Assembly: GCA_015680685.1 (NCBI GenBank)
Contig: MNCI01003361.1
Location: 636,260 to 671,994, forward strand
Reading direction: 5' to 3'
Length of the DNA: 35,735 bases
DNA from: Gnetum montanum
Taxonomy: Eukaryota; Streptophyta; Gnetopsida; Gnetales; Gnetaceae
Shown here: in pieces, positions 22,610 through 33,230 of the stretch
How the letters are laid out: each line of letters begins with the position of its first letter
How positions within the stretch are numbered: position 1 is the first letter of the stretch
Notes under the pieces: generated by a model
Databases searched by the model: none
What the model was told of the DNA's origin: nothing
What the model saw: only the letters and a program-made list of their open reading frames with translations
Position numbers and translations under genes: made by a program

Positions 22610-22671
22610 ATTTTTATAGGGTCATATTTTTATTATTTTTGAGACTTGATGTCAGGTACATGACATTGAGG
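22610..22671 (-). promoter_or_regulatory. Candidate internal promoter: LTR-type dyad module plus TATA-like box
   Basis: At 22646-22671 is the inverted motif GATGTC-aggtaca-TGACATT, very close to the LTR D module at 19239-19258. Downstream on the minus strand is CCTATAAAAA (22620-22611), in the same order as in the LTRs (module, then CCTATAAATA). It lies about 500 bases upstream of the clear part of the second ORF. Promoter activity is inferred from the layout only. Confidence 0.5.
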
Positions 22672-24019
22672 TCCAAAAATTTTGATTTTATGGGACCAAT
22701 GAACATTCAAGCAGAAGCTCTAGGATTGATTGGAAGGTTTGAAGTTAAGTTTATCGTGCTAGGTAAGTCAAAAATTAATTTGAGGTACCAAAAGTAGGAT
22801 AAGGTGAAATCGTCAACATGAAAAGTACAAAAATGAGCAAGAAAAAGGGCGTTGAAAGCTTGATTATGGGATAGATTAATTTTGTGAGAAGGGAAACAAT
22901 AGGATGAAAAAAATTGAGTTTTTGGAAGGTGAAAAATGGTATGTGCATAGTAGATAAGTACAAGTCACAAAAGTTAAACAAGTGGATCCTCCCCAAAGTA
23001 GGCTCTAGGCTATGATGCCCTTGTGTAACCACACTTGTAATGTTCATAGGCACTAGAGGGGTTGAATGCAATGCATACCTATGAAACAAAACACACACAT
23101 GTTAAAACCACCAAATTAAGATAATCACTCTATGTTACACAAAACCACAAGTTATGAACATCCAGACAACGAGATGATATGGACCATAGAAGGGATCATA
23201 GAAATCGAGACATGAGGACTCATACCATGGTCATAGTAAAACCTTGTGTGTTATTAATTGTTAAATAACCATATGTCATTCTTCCAAGATTCAAACCAAG
23301 TCCAAACCACCTTTCAATGACATCATATCATTTCATCCCATCGATAGACAACCATAAGACTATCAAAGTTGCAAGGAGTAACATTACTTGGTAGTTTGTC
23401 CAAGGGAGGAGTGTTATTATGCACAATTCTTTTTTTTTCATGGTTATGAGAAGTCATCAACCTTCAGGCATGGGTACATGTCTTTCTAGTGGAACTCGTA
23501 GAAGTTTATTCAATGCCATTTAAAGTTGCTCTTACTTCCATTTTTTGTTAGACCTACAAGGATATGGATACAGCATCATCAACATGATAGAGCATACAAA
23601 AGTAGCCAAAGAGAATCCACAAATTCCCTTGATGTCACACCCTTCACATTCCACCTTAGTTCTACACTCTTCCATCCAAACACAATGATTATAGATTTAT
23701 TATTAGGTTGGATGATGAAAAAGATTACCATTATGACTAGAGAAAGAACCTCTTATTAATGGAATGGGTGAATGGATAAAGTGGTCCCAATGTTTGAATA
23801 ATTAGTCCCTTATGACTTGACAACATAGAGAAAAACCTCACCTCCATGGAAAACATGATCAATAGCGAGATTAAATATAAAGAAAATTAAAATGACAACT
23901 AGAAAAAGTAGAGAAAATAGGAAAATTATAAAAAAATGTAAAATAAAAAGATAAAAACCACTTAAAAATCCTAAAGATTACAATGGGGGGTACCCCGCAC
24001 AACTAAACATTTGGCCATG
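22672..24019 (-). other. Non-coding linker between gag and the second ORF
   Basis: The gag-proximal part (24000-23150) is homologous to the post-gag regions of the sister copies: a T-rich tract, then the phrase 'gggtgtgac.tcaaggg' (matching 27594-27610 and the reverse complement of ~29240), then 'agaaagacatgt.acccatgc' (matching 27830-27850). It has no pol motif. Near 23989-23998 GGGGTACCCC is a perfect palindrome, at the place where the sister copy has GGGGGAGATTCCCC (29690-29675). Confidence 0.6.
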
Positions 24020-26446
24020 GCTAGGATTAATAAGTGGATGAATAGGATCCATGCATGTATGAAACATTAAGAACCCTTCATGCCCCAACCACTGGGTGCC
24101 AATTGATGGTGTGGTGGTTGGGTAGAGAAATTATTGGTCACACACTTGATGATTATATGTATGGTGGATCAGGATATGAGGCATGCTAAAATTATGGATG
24201 ATTAGCCTACTATTGCACCCTTGAGTATGAGATGGTATGCATGGATTTATTTGTATCCCCACATTTTTAGATTCATTGGTTGGATGTGGGATTAGAGTAA
24301 GAATAGATGGTGGCCCTTGTGTATGGTCAGAGGACATTGGTTTAGACAAGGAAGGTGGTGCACTAGGTTGGCCTTATGTTGGCTTAGATGATGCAATGGG
24401 TTCATGCATGGTTTTCTTTAGCTTACGACCTTTCCTCCAAAAGGGATGTTTTTGGCATTACGGTTGGGACCCACTAGTGTCAACATGTCTATGCACATTT
24501 GCAGCACAAGTGGCACTCATTCGTTGATACTGTGGTGCTGAACCTTCTTGAGTTACTAGCGATGACATTGGAGGAGGTGAATTATGAAAATATCAAGGGT
24601 AAGTTGGATGGTAAGAGGTGCATGGTGGTGATCCTTTAGGGGATGTCATGTATTGATGGTACTCAGGAGAGTGGTAGTCATGATTAAAGGCATAGGAGGC
24701 AGAACTGGTTAGACAAATAGGGTGTTGAATGTAATAGTTGTGCATTTTCAATAGATATGGCTAATGTGGTGGTGGCCTCCCCCATGATTATGGTTGTTGC
24801 CACTGTGGTTGATGACTATGTTGAGGCTGGTGGTAAGTCCCCCTAGGATGGTATGATTAGTTGTGGGGTTGTCTATAATGACCTTGTGGGAGAGGAAGTC
24901 TTTTGGGCATGTGCTTTTGCACAAATTTTGGATTTAAGGCACTTTCCCAATACTCCTATAGATATAACAAGATGGGGCATTAGTCCTTCGGATGGTCATA
25001 TATGCGTAGGTCACATCCATCATCTTCGCTTACGGTGGAGTCTTTAGCCTTACTTTCATTAGCCATTTTTCTTGATGGTCAAAAAGTATTCTCAATTGTT
25101 TCTTGGTTCTATGTCCTCTGTCTATTGTGTTCGCCAGGCATGTGTTGCATAAACTTCTCTACGACCATCACAATAAGGGTTGTGACATTTTCATTTATCC
25201 ATTTAGACATCCTATTAAATTTTGCTTCTAGATCATCAATAGACTCCTTTGTTAGTAAAGTTCATTTTGAAATCACCTTATCAAGAGTAGTTTCATTTTC
25301 CTTACCATGAATTTGGACCTCCTTCGATTGAAGAGTTGGGTCCCATTGATGTGTCTTGACATTCTCCCATTTGCACATCTCTCCTTCTTCTTTTGCCACA
25401 TGTGTTATTAGCGCTTTGATTTGATGGGCTTAGAGCTCATATAATTGCCATGGGGCATACATCCCAAGGGTCACCCTTGTTTCATTATGAAGCCCATCTA
25501 TGATGTGGTAAAGTTGCTTTTCCTTAGAGAAACCATGGCTTGGGCATTTATTCAGTAAGGCATAATATCTATCTAAGGCCATGTCCAAGGGTTCATGATG
25601 TTCTTGTTTCCACTCTTGGATCTGTCTCCTCAAATTAGACACTCTTTTGTAGGTTTGGTATCTCTTGTTGAAAAGTTCAATCATTATAAACCATCATTAG
25701 ATTGAAGTTGGTTTCAACGATTGATACCACACATTGGCTCTATCAATTACTGTCCTAGAAAAGAGCTTAAACTTTTGCGACTCACTTTCCACATTATAGA
25801 ATGCATAGGCATCATGGAAGGCTTATAAATGATGTTATAGATCTACATCATAGCCTCCTAAAAATTGAGGAAGATTATTGATATCAAGTTTAGGTAGAAA
25901 ACTCTTTTTGTGATGCCTGTGAGATATCCTAACTACCTATGTGATATGAATTAGGCTCTTAGTGGCAAATAGGGGTTCATCATCATTAAACAGATTGTGG
26001 AGAAATTTTCTATGTTCATGGTGACTTCTTTGAATTTTCCCATGGATTCGATTCACGTTTTTAGTCTGACCCATTAATGGAGCTTCATCTCTATGCCTAC
26101 ATTCATCTTCATTAAAATTAGATGTTGAAGGGGAAGAGGAAGATGAGGAACTAGAAGAATTACCATGGCTTTGATGATGTTCCTCAGGGTCCCTTGATTT
26201 ATTATCTCTAGGTTTTGAGGAGGTCTTAGGCCTTTAGGGCTCACCTAGTTCAGGACCTACATCATCTTATCCAAGATTATCTACCTTAGGTAAATGTAGT
26301 CTTTGAGTGTTGTCAGGGTGGTCATGATCATTGGAAATCCCTACATGAGGTTGATGACTCCAATCTTCTTGATCGTATATTACATTTTGTCTCCAATAAA
26401 TGTGTTCACTATACCGTGCACTATCATTTTCGTGTGGAAGAGATAT
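24020..26446 (-). pseudogene. gag: Athila-like gag of the inner element (best preserved copy)
   Basis: The frame runs without frameshift from 26446 to about 24020, roughly 800 codons, broken only by stops. The expected ATG is ATA at 26446, where the sister copies have ATGTCTTCTTC. The N-terminus has a Ser-rich stretch (~26150). The capsid core at about 25900-25430 includes FLGGYDVDL, ANVWYQSLKPTS, MIELFNKRYQTYKRVSNLRR, LNKCPSHGFSKEKQL and IIDGLHNETR. This matches Athila-type gag, where CPHHGF and a -GL--- block follow the WY motif. A Cys/His segment (CDLRIYDHPKD) and a Tyr/Pro/Ser-rich tail follow. Gag would build the particle, but the stops show it is dead. Confidence 0.85.
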
Positions 26447-26553
26447 GGTTGTTGGTTTATGGTGTGTGTGAGATAAGAGTTTCTAAAAGATATATTGTTA
26501 ATTCCTTTACAGCGATCATGTATAATATAACTAACCTAGATAACTAGCACCAT

Positions 26554-26570
26554 CCCCGACAACGACATCA
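26554..26570 (-). promoter_or_regulatory. Primer binding site for tRNA-Asp
   Basis: The plus strand reads CCCCGACAACGACATCA against the tRNA-Asp 3' end CCCCGGCAACGGCGCCA. There are four differences, all transitions. It lies one base from LTR E, as expected for a minus-strand primer site. Confidence 0.88.
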
Positions 26571-26571
26571 A

Positions 26572-27407
26572 TGATGAACAGTGAGGTACCCCTACACTCA
26601 ACCATACCAATCATAAGCATTCATGCATGATTCAATTGAATTCCATGGATGGGACTAGTTGTGGCATCTAGATCGTTATGCTTTGATCGTAGTTTGCTAT
26701 CTTCCCACTTGGACTAGTGGTAGCTTTGTCATGTATGGTTTAGTCCAAGTGAGGTGGATGATGTTTTCTAATTCTATACTACTCTTGGTGATGAAAAGAG
26801 GTAAATTAATTAAACTAATGAATAATCGAAAACAAGATCTAAACTAGCCTATGGTGATGGGTATCCACACTTAATCGTTTGTACAAGCCTTGGACTTCAT
26901 GAAGCTACTTCTGGAATTACCAAGTGTACCTCACTAGTTGTGCCAAACGATATACCTCTGGATTACCAAGTATTTACACTTAAACATTTGTGATTAAGGT
27001 GTACACATTCCACTTAATAACATAACAGTAAATATAAATAAATGGAAATATTTAACTAAAGAAAATAATAAATAATTAAAAATAAAAAGTAATCTAAGTG
27101 AATGCTACAATGATGGGAGTAATCTCAATCTTTATTTCCTGTCATGTAATGTGTCCAAGTATGTCACACTCAAACCAAGGTGTTGTATGATTACAAACAT
27201 TACACTACAGGCATGCACTAGGAATAATAGAATTTAAAGAAAAGAAACTGAAAACTAACTATCAACTACTTACTACTCCCCCATCTAAGCACCCCATCAC
27301 CATATTTATAGGTGAGGTTCAAATGAGGTGATGTTAGGTATGCAACATCACTTATTGGCTCTAATGTTGGGTACACGACATTGAGGCCTTGCAATGGTAT
27401 CTCATTA
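26572..27407 (-). repeat. LTR copy E, 5' LTR of the inner element
   Basis: The plus-strand limits are TGATGAA at 26572 and CTCATTA at 27407. The TATA box on the minus strand is at 27310-27303. Two dyad modules lie at about 27329-27350 and 27363-27383. E is closely similar to LTR D but lacks one module and a ~27-base block. The primer site and gag follow on the minus strand, which makes it the 5' LTR. Confidence 0.9.
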
Positions 27408-27412
27408 ACTAT
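27408..27412. repeat. Target-site duplication ACTAT (right) of the inner element
   Basis: It matches GCTAT at 18428-18432 with one transition. The outer element's sequence resumes directly after it (aagatgattaggtaag), matching the reverse complement near 29430. Confidence 0.82.
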
Positions 27413-28080
27413 CAAGATGATTAGGTAAGTAATTGTGTGAAGTAGTGAGACCACCTCATCCATCCCTCTAGTTCTCTGAATAAAAAGGTCTTTTGTCATG
27501 AAAGAAATTTGGTTCTTCTATTATGAAACTAAAATCAATCAACGATCATTGTACCTTGAAGAAAGAAGAAACAACCAAGTGGGAATGATAAGGGTGTGAC
27601 CTCAAGGGGATTTGTTGGGTTCTCTTCTTAACTTCTTTTGTGTGGTTTATGACTCCTCATGGAATGTATCATCACTCCACTATTGACCAATAACAAGAAG
27701 CTAAAAGTCTTTGCATGGTGTGGTTCCCATTCAAAATCATAAAAATATAAAATCCAAAAAAAAAGTAATGGGAATTTAAAGCACACCCCTTAGACACAAT
27801 AATGGGCTACAAGCATTGGCTATGAGGCTAGAAAGACATGTTACCCATGCTTGGAGGCACCCCTCTAACTAAGGTCCTTCCTTCTTTTTTCTACTCTTTT
27901 TGAAGTGATGATTATTCTTTGTGGTGGTTGTGGACTCATGGTGATCAGTAGGAAGGAACACATCAATGTAAGGTTACTGTTAATGGTATGGACTTGGTTT
28001 GAAACTTGGACAAATAATGGTTATTTTAATCATACTTGACACAAGAACCTATTATGAAAATGGTTAAGTACCTTACATCC
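27413..28080 (+). mobile_element. Continuation of the outer plus-strand element after the nested insertion
   Basis: 27413-~27655 matches the reverse complement of ~29205-29440 in the sister copy (blocks such as 'gagaccacctcatccatcc' and 'cctcaaggggatttgttggg'). Beyond 27655 it still matches the linker of the inner element: 'gaaagacatgttacccatgc' at ~27833, and 'atggacttggtttgaaac' at ~27987 against 'tttggacttggtttgaatc' (reverse complement near 23300). It is non-coding. The element's 3' end and 3' LTR were not found. Confidence 0.7.
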
Positions 28081-29204
28081 CTATCTCTGCAATCCATTCA
28101 TTTTTCTCTTTAACATTTAGTGTCGATCTTGCTTTTGGCATCTAAGGTCACTTTCTACATAAGCTATATTTTTTTATGTTTACTTCATCTATACATGTCA
28201 TTTGTCCTATCTAGAATCTTCTAGAAGATTTTCTGGCTCACAATGTATCAATTCTTTATGATATACAAGGCATTTATAACCTATAGATATGAGGATATCC
28301 TTAGATGGAAATAAGTTAAGGACAAGTTAAAGTGAATTAGAAATCAATAAAACACATGATCATTGCTTAAGCTTTGAATAAAGAGAAAGCTCTTGGTAAC
28401 AACGCTTCTTTCTGTAGCTAGTTTTCTGCATATCAAAATCTCTATGCACTTTTTGGCTCCTTAGAATTCTCCAATTCTCCTTTTTGCCCATCTTATTAAT
28501 ATATTGCATCCCTTTAGTGTTTTCCTCCTGATACATGGAGAATCCCATTTGATCCAAATTCCCATGTAGATTTGATTCAATCTTCTTTTTACCATATCTC
28601 ACTAGTTCCTAATCTATAGTAGTTATGTCTAATTGAGAGATTTCCATTAGGCACATGCATTAGAAAAAAGAGAAGGATCATTACTATGCCTTTCTAGGTT
28701 GCTTTCTTGGTTATTCTTTTTTTTTTTTTTTACATTTCCATTTTTTTATTATGTTTTGCATTGATGTTATGATAGATTTATTTTATTTTAAGTGCATAGT
28801 TTATTTTATTTTATTTATTAAATCTATTTTATTTTGTTTCATAGATCTTTTCTCTAGCCATGTACACTTTGCTTCTTTGTAGATCTCATTCTACGTAATG
28901 TTTTTCTTTGGTAATACATCACACATATGCTTTTTCTTTTTCATTGCATCTACTTTGCATTTATCAACTATTCCATGCACTCCTTTTGACTTATTATCTA
29001 CTTGTGTTTATTAAAAATACTACCTTAGATTGTTGGAATTTCTAACATATGCAAGTTCTCTTTTGATTTAGAGATTTGTTTCTTTAGATTGTTTGGTGGC
29101 AACAAAATGTTATTTCATGTAGGATTGTTCTAAATGTTGAATTTATGATGATTCTAACCATAACATTATTTTAGCATTATAATGTGTTTACTTATAAACC
29201 ACAT
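28081..29204. other. T-rich non-coding stretch between two convergent elements
   Basis: I recognise no gene. The stretch contains a T run at ~28719-28732 and repeated 'ttttatttta' words near 28780-28830. A minus-strand open frame at 28360-28602 is lysine-rich and without motif. The left end of the minus-strand sister element and the right end of the plus-strand outer element must lie here, but neither has LTR termini. Confidence 0.4.
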
Positions 29205-29689
29205 GAAAGAAGTGAAGAAGAGAACCCAACAAATCCCCTTGAGGTCACACCCTTATCATTCCCACTTGATCATTTCCTCTTTCTTCAAGGTACAATGATC
29301 ATTGATTGATTTTAGTTTCATGAAAGAAGAAGCAAATTGCTTTCATGATAAATTACCTTTTTGTTCAAAGAACTAGAGGGATGGATGAGGTGGTCTCACT
29401 GCTTCACAATTACTTACCTAATCATCTTAATAGCATAGCACAAAAACCCAACATATAGCGTTGACTTCTGCATCATGACTTAGCAATATTATTAACAAAA
29501 ACATAAAAGACATTCATATAACATAAAGAAAATGATTCAAGAAAAGAGAAAATTATAAGAAAAAAGAAAAATAATAAGAAATGAAAAACATATTAAGAAT
29601 TAGAAAATATGGAAATGATAAAAAATTGTAAGACAAAAACGGTGAAAAATACTTATTAGTTCTTAATTTAGGATGGGGAATCTCCCCCA

Positions 29690-32177
29690 AAATTAAGCTC
29701 TTAATCAAAAAAAGAATGAATAAGTGTTTTGAATAGTTTCATGCATCTTTGAAACACTTTTATATTCTCATTTTTAAGCCATTGGATATCTTCTAGTCTA
29801 TTGGCTACTGCGTAGATTGGTTTTTGCTCACACATTTGTTTCTAAACTTTATGATGGGTTAGGATAGTGGTTGTGTTAATATCTTGAACTTCCAATTCAC
29901 AATTGCACACTTTATCATTATTAGTGATGCATGGAGATTTCTTTCTTTCCACAGTGATACATTTATCTTTTATGTCTTATGTTGGAGTGGTGGTGGTTGT
30001 TGGCTTTTGTGTATGATTAGGAGACATTGTTTTAGTGAGAAAGGATGTTGCACTAGATTAGCGTTGTGATGGTTTTGATGTGCTAGTAGGTCTATGAGTT
30101 TTAAGCCCATGTGAGGAAACCATCCTAAAGAAAGAATGTTTCCAAGGTTGCAGTTGAGATCTACTATCATTATCATTTCCATGTATGTTCATAGCACAAG
30201 TGCCATTCTTTCATTGATGTTGTGGTGTCAAACCTTCCTGTGTTATTGGTAGTGACATATGGTGAAGGGAAGTATGAGAATATTGAGGATATGATGGAGG
30301 ATGAGAGGCATGAAGTGGTGACCCCATAGAAGATGTTGTAGGTTGATGATATTTAGGAGAGTGGTAGTAGTGATTTGAGGTAGAGGAAGTAGAACCAATT
30401 GGGGAAATAAGTTGTTGAACATAATATCCATGTGGGTGTAGCTGACAATAAGGATAGTGCTGGTTTGATGTTGGCCTCCTCCACAACTATGGGTTTTTCC
30501 ACTATAATTGATAGTAGTTTTGAGGTTGATAAGAAATCCCACTAAGATAGTATGGTTGGTTGTAGGATTGTCTATAATTACCTTGTGAGAAAGATAATTT
30601 CTTAGGCATTTGCTTTTGTACAAACCTGGGATTCAAAGCAAAAGCCCAATACTCATGTAGATGTAACATGACTGGGCAATAGCACTTTGGATGGTCATAT
30701 AAGTAGATGTCACATCCATCATCCTCTTTTGTGGTTTAAGTCTATAACCTCTTTTCCATAACTATTTTTCCTTTTTACCAATAAGTGTTCTTAGATGTTT
30801 CTTGGTTCTTTTTGATCTTCTTTTTTTGATTACTTAATTCTTTTTACGTTACTTTCTCCTCTATGGTTTTCACCGAAGTTGTAAATTTGTCGTTCATCAA
30901 CTCCCACATCTTATCTATCCTTACTTCAAGCTCATTGATAAACTTTTGTATTGATAATATTTGTTGTGTGATCACCTCATCAAGAACTACCTCTTCTTCC
31001 TCATCATAAATATGGACCCTCTTTTTTTAAAGAGTTGGATCCTAGTTATGTTCCTCAACATTCACTCATTTACATAGCTCTCCTTCTTCTTTTGCCACCT
31101 AATCGACTAGCCTTTGTATTTGATGGGCTTTCAGTTCATATAATTTACCTTGGACATAAATTTCAAGGATCTTCCTCATTTAATTATGAATATCATCTAT
31201 GATGTGGAAAAGATCCTCTTTTGAGAGAATTCATGGTTGGGACATCTATGTAGTAGTGAATAGTATCTATCCAAGGTCACATCCCAAGGTTCATGATTTT
31301 CTTGCTTCCACCCTTAGATTTGTTTTCTTAGGCTGGACACTCTTGCATAGGTTTGATATTTTTCATTAAAAAGCTCCAACATTGTGGACCACAAGTGGAT
31401 GGAATCTAGTTTCAACAATCTATATCAACTTCCAACTTCATCTATTAGTATCCTAGGGAAGAGCTTAAGCTTTTGCCACTTACATTTAATGTTTTACAAG
31501 GCACATGCATCATGGAAGACTTGCAAATGATGTTGTGGATTAGAATTTTAGCCTCCCATAAATTTAGGAATGTTGTCCATATCAAGCCATCTAATGTGGT
31601 TGTCCCTTCGATGCCTATGAGGTATTCGAACTGCCTCCCAAATTTGTGTCAAGTCCCTAGTAGCCAATAAGGATTCATTTGTATCAGACACATCATGGTG
31701 ATAATCTATATTCCTATTTGTTTAATTGTAATGATCTTGTCTATGCTTATTTTGATGTATTTGATTTTACCCTTGGGTTTGATTTCTATTTTTATCTTGA
31801 CTGCATATTGAAGCTCTATCTCTATACCTATGTTCATCTTTGTTAGAACTACACATTGAAGAGGAAGAGGAAGATGAGAAACTGGGAGAATCACCATGGC
31901 TCCTATATCATCCTCCATGGTCCCTTGATCTATCTTTTCTAGGTTTAGAGGAGGTCATAGCCCTTGAGGAATTCTTTGTTCTAGGACTTTTTCCATCTTT
32001 ACTGGAATTGTTTGTACCAGTTGAACATAGTCCTAATGTGTAGTAAGGGTGGAAATGAGCATATGAAACCCCTGCTTGAGGGTGTTCACTTCAATTCTCT
32101 TTAGTATAGATCCTATCATTTCTCCTATGAGAATTTTCATCATACAATGTGTTATGGATCCTATGTGAAGAAGACAT
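29690..32177 (-). pseudogene. gag: Athila-like gag of the third element
   Basis: ATG at 32177-32175 begins MSSSHRIHNTLYDENSHRR, the same start as the copy at 15402. The capsid core lies around 31600-31130. The Tyr/Pro/Ser-rich tail (SNHYYHSPKYHQPTTSS) is open at 30486-30211 and is nearly the same as in the outer copy. Stops and at least one frameshift are present. Just downstream, 29690-29675 reads GGGGGAGATTCCCC on the minus strand. This copy lacks the ~340-base segment found in the outer copy at ~17825-18165. Confidence 0.8.
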
Positions 32178-32284
32178 GGTTTTGTTATGTGTGACTTAAA
32201 AATTTTAAAATTTTCTAAAATATAAATTTTCAATCCTTTACAGTAATCATTTATGGTAAAACTAATCTAGATAACTAGCACCAT

Positions 32285-32301
32285 CCTTGGCAACAGTGCT
32301 A
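32285..32301 (-). promoter_or_regulatory. Primer binding site for tRNA-Asp (decayed)
   Basis: The plus strand reads CCTTGGCAACAGTGCTA against CCCCGGCAACGGCGCCA. There are five differences, all transitions. It lies one base from the LTR edge at 32303. Confidence 0.85.
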
Positions 32302-32302
32302 A

Positions 32303-33230
32303 TGATGAGCAATAGTTACCCCCTACGCCCAACCATATGAATCATAAGAATTCTCGCACGATCTAGTCGCATTCCATGGATGGGACTAGTGTGACATCCA
32401 AATCATTAAGCATTGATTATAGGATGTTGTGTTCCCACTTGGACTAGTGGTAGCTTTGTCATGTATGATTTAGTTCAAAGTGAGGCATATGATTGTTGAT
32501 GTTGTTTCAACCTTATGCTACTCCTAATGATAATAGAGAAATTAATTATTTAATCTAATTAACAATAGAAAGATAAAGGCTAAACTAGCCTATAGGCAAT
32601 GAGTGTCCATTTCCAGCTTGTTGTACATGTCCTAAACCCATGTATCCATTAATAAGATTACCAAGCACTACACTACTGGGCGAACCAAGTAATAATGCTA
32701 CTAGGATTACCAAGCGAATATGTGTTTACGCTCGAAACTAGCTATACTTATTCCACCAATTCATTGACATGCATGGAAATGTAAATATTAACTAAGTACA
32801 TGGAATATAAATTGCATTAAAAATAAATTTAACCTAATTCAAAGTGTTGCAATGAATAAGAATCAATCTTGATCTTATTACTATTCATGGAATGTGTCTA
32901 GGTACATTGCCACTTGAATAAGATTTTGTACAACTAACTCAAATTCACATTGCAGGAATTCACTGACTATTCTCTAAGACTATAGAATAAAATTGTAAAG
33001 GTTCAGTTATTCTATTGACAAAAGAATGGGATGAATCATGCATCCAAGTGTTGTATTTATAGGTAGGCATGCATCGTATGATATCAGATATCTAATGTCA
33101 TAGCACATGCTATGATATCGACGCTAAGATATTGGATATTTAATATCAAATATCCAATATCTTAGCCTACAAAAAACACTATTTATCATGCTCATTATAA
33201 AAATTTTCTTTAAGTCTAAATAACTCATCA
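32303..33230 (-). repeat. LTR copy F, 5' LTR of the third element
   Basis: The plus-strand limits are TGATGAG (32303) and CTCATCA (33230), both perfect family termini. The TATA box on the minus strand is at 33061-33054. Upstream in sense are a dyad module at ~33079-33100 and a perfect 19-base inverted repeat at 33123-33141/33148-33166 with a 6-base loop. The flanking bases to the right are TGTCA; no partner copy is visible. Confidence 0.9.
33123..33166. repeat. Perfect 19-bp inverted repeat in the U3 of LTR F
   Basis: GCTAAGATATTGGATATTT is followed after AATATC by its exact reverse complement. It is built from the same GATAT/ATATC words as the modules of the other LTR copies, and lies about 60 bp upstream of the TATA box in the LTR's sense. 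Confidence 0.9.

Larger units (their letters stand above)
18433..27407 (-). mobile_element. Complete inner LTR retrotransposon with gag and a second ORF but no pol
   Basis: Read on the minus strand, the order is: 5' LTR E (27407-26572), tRNA-Asp primer site, gag (26446-~24020), a ~1.3-kb non-coding linker, a dyad module plus TATA-like box (~22671-22610), a long second coding region (~22080-19530), a 3' tract and LTR D (19339-18433). The flanking 5-bp repeats GCTAT/ACTAT and the empty site in the sister copy show a single insertion. The two LTRs look about nine-tenths identical by eye over their first 400 bases, so it is old but younger than its host element. I found no protease, RT, RNase H or integrase motif between gag and LTR D, so mobilisation would need enzymes supplied by another element. 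Confidence 0.87.
29205..32302 (-). mobile_element. Internal region of a third family element (5' half)
   Basis: On the minus strand this has the primer site, gag and the post-gag T-rich tract. Homology with the plus-strand outer element is continuous to ~29205 and then stops abruptly at 'gtggtttat', where the outer copy goes on differently. No second ORF or 3' LTR lies beyond, so the copy is truncated or its 3' half has been replaced. Confidence 0.72.

Noticed and set aside
23526-24527. Plus-strand open frames across the inner element's linker and gag tail
   Set aside because: They are antisense to gag or in a non-coding linker shared by three copies. Gag on the minus strand explains the region.
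28360-28602. Lysine-rich minus-strand open frame
   Set aside because: No motif and no homology to the second ORF of the inner element. The composition is typical of random frames in T-rich DNA.
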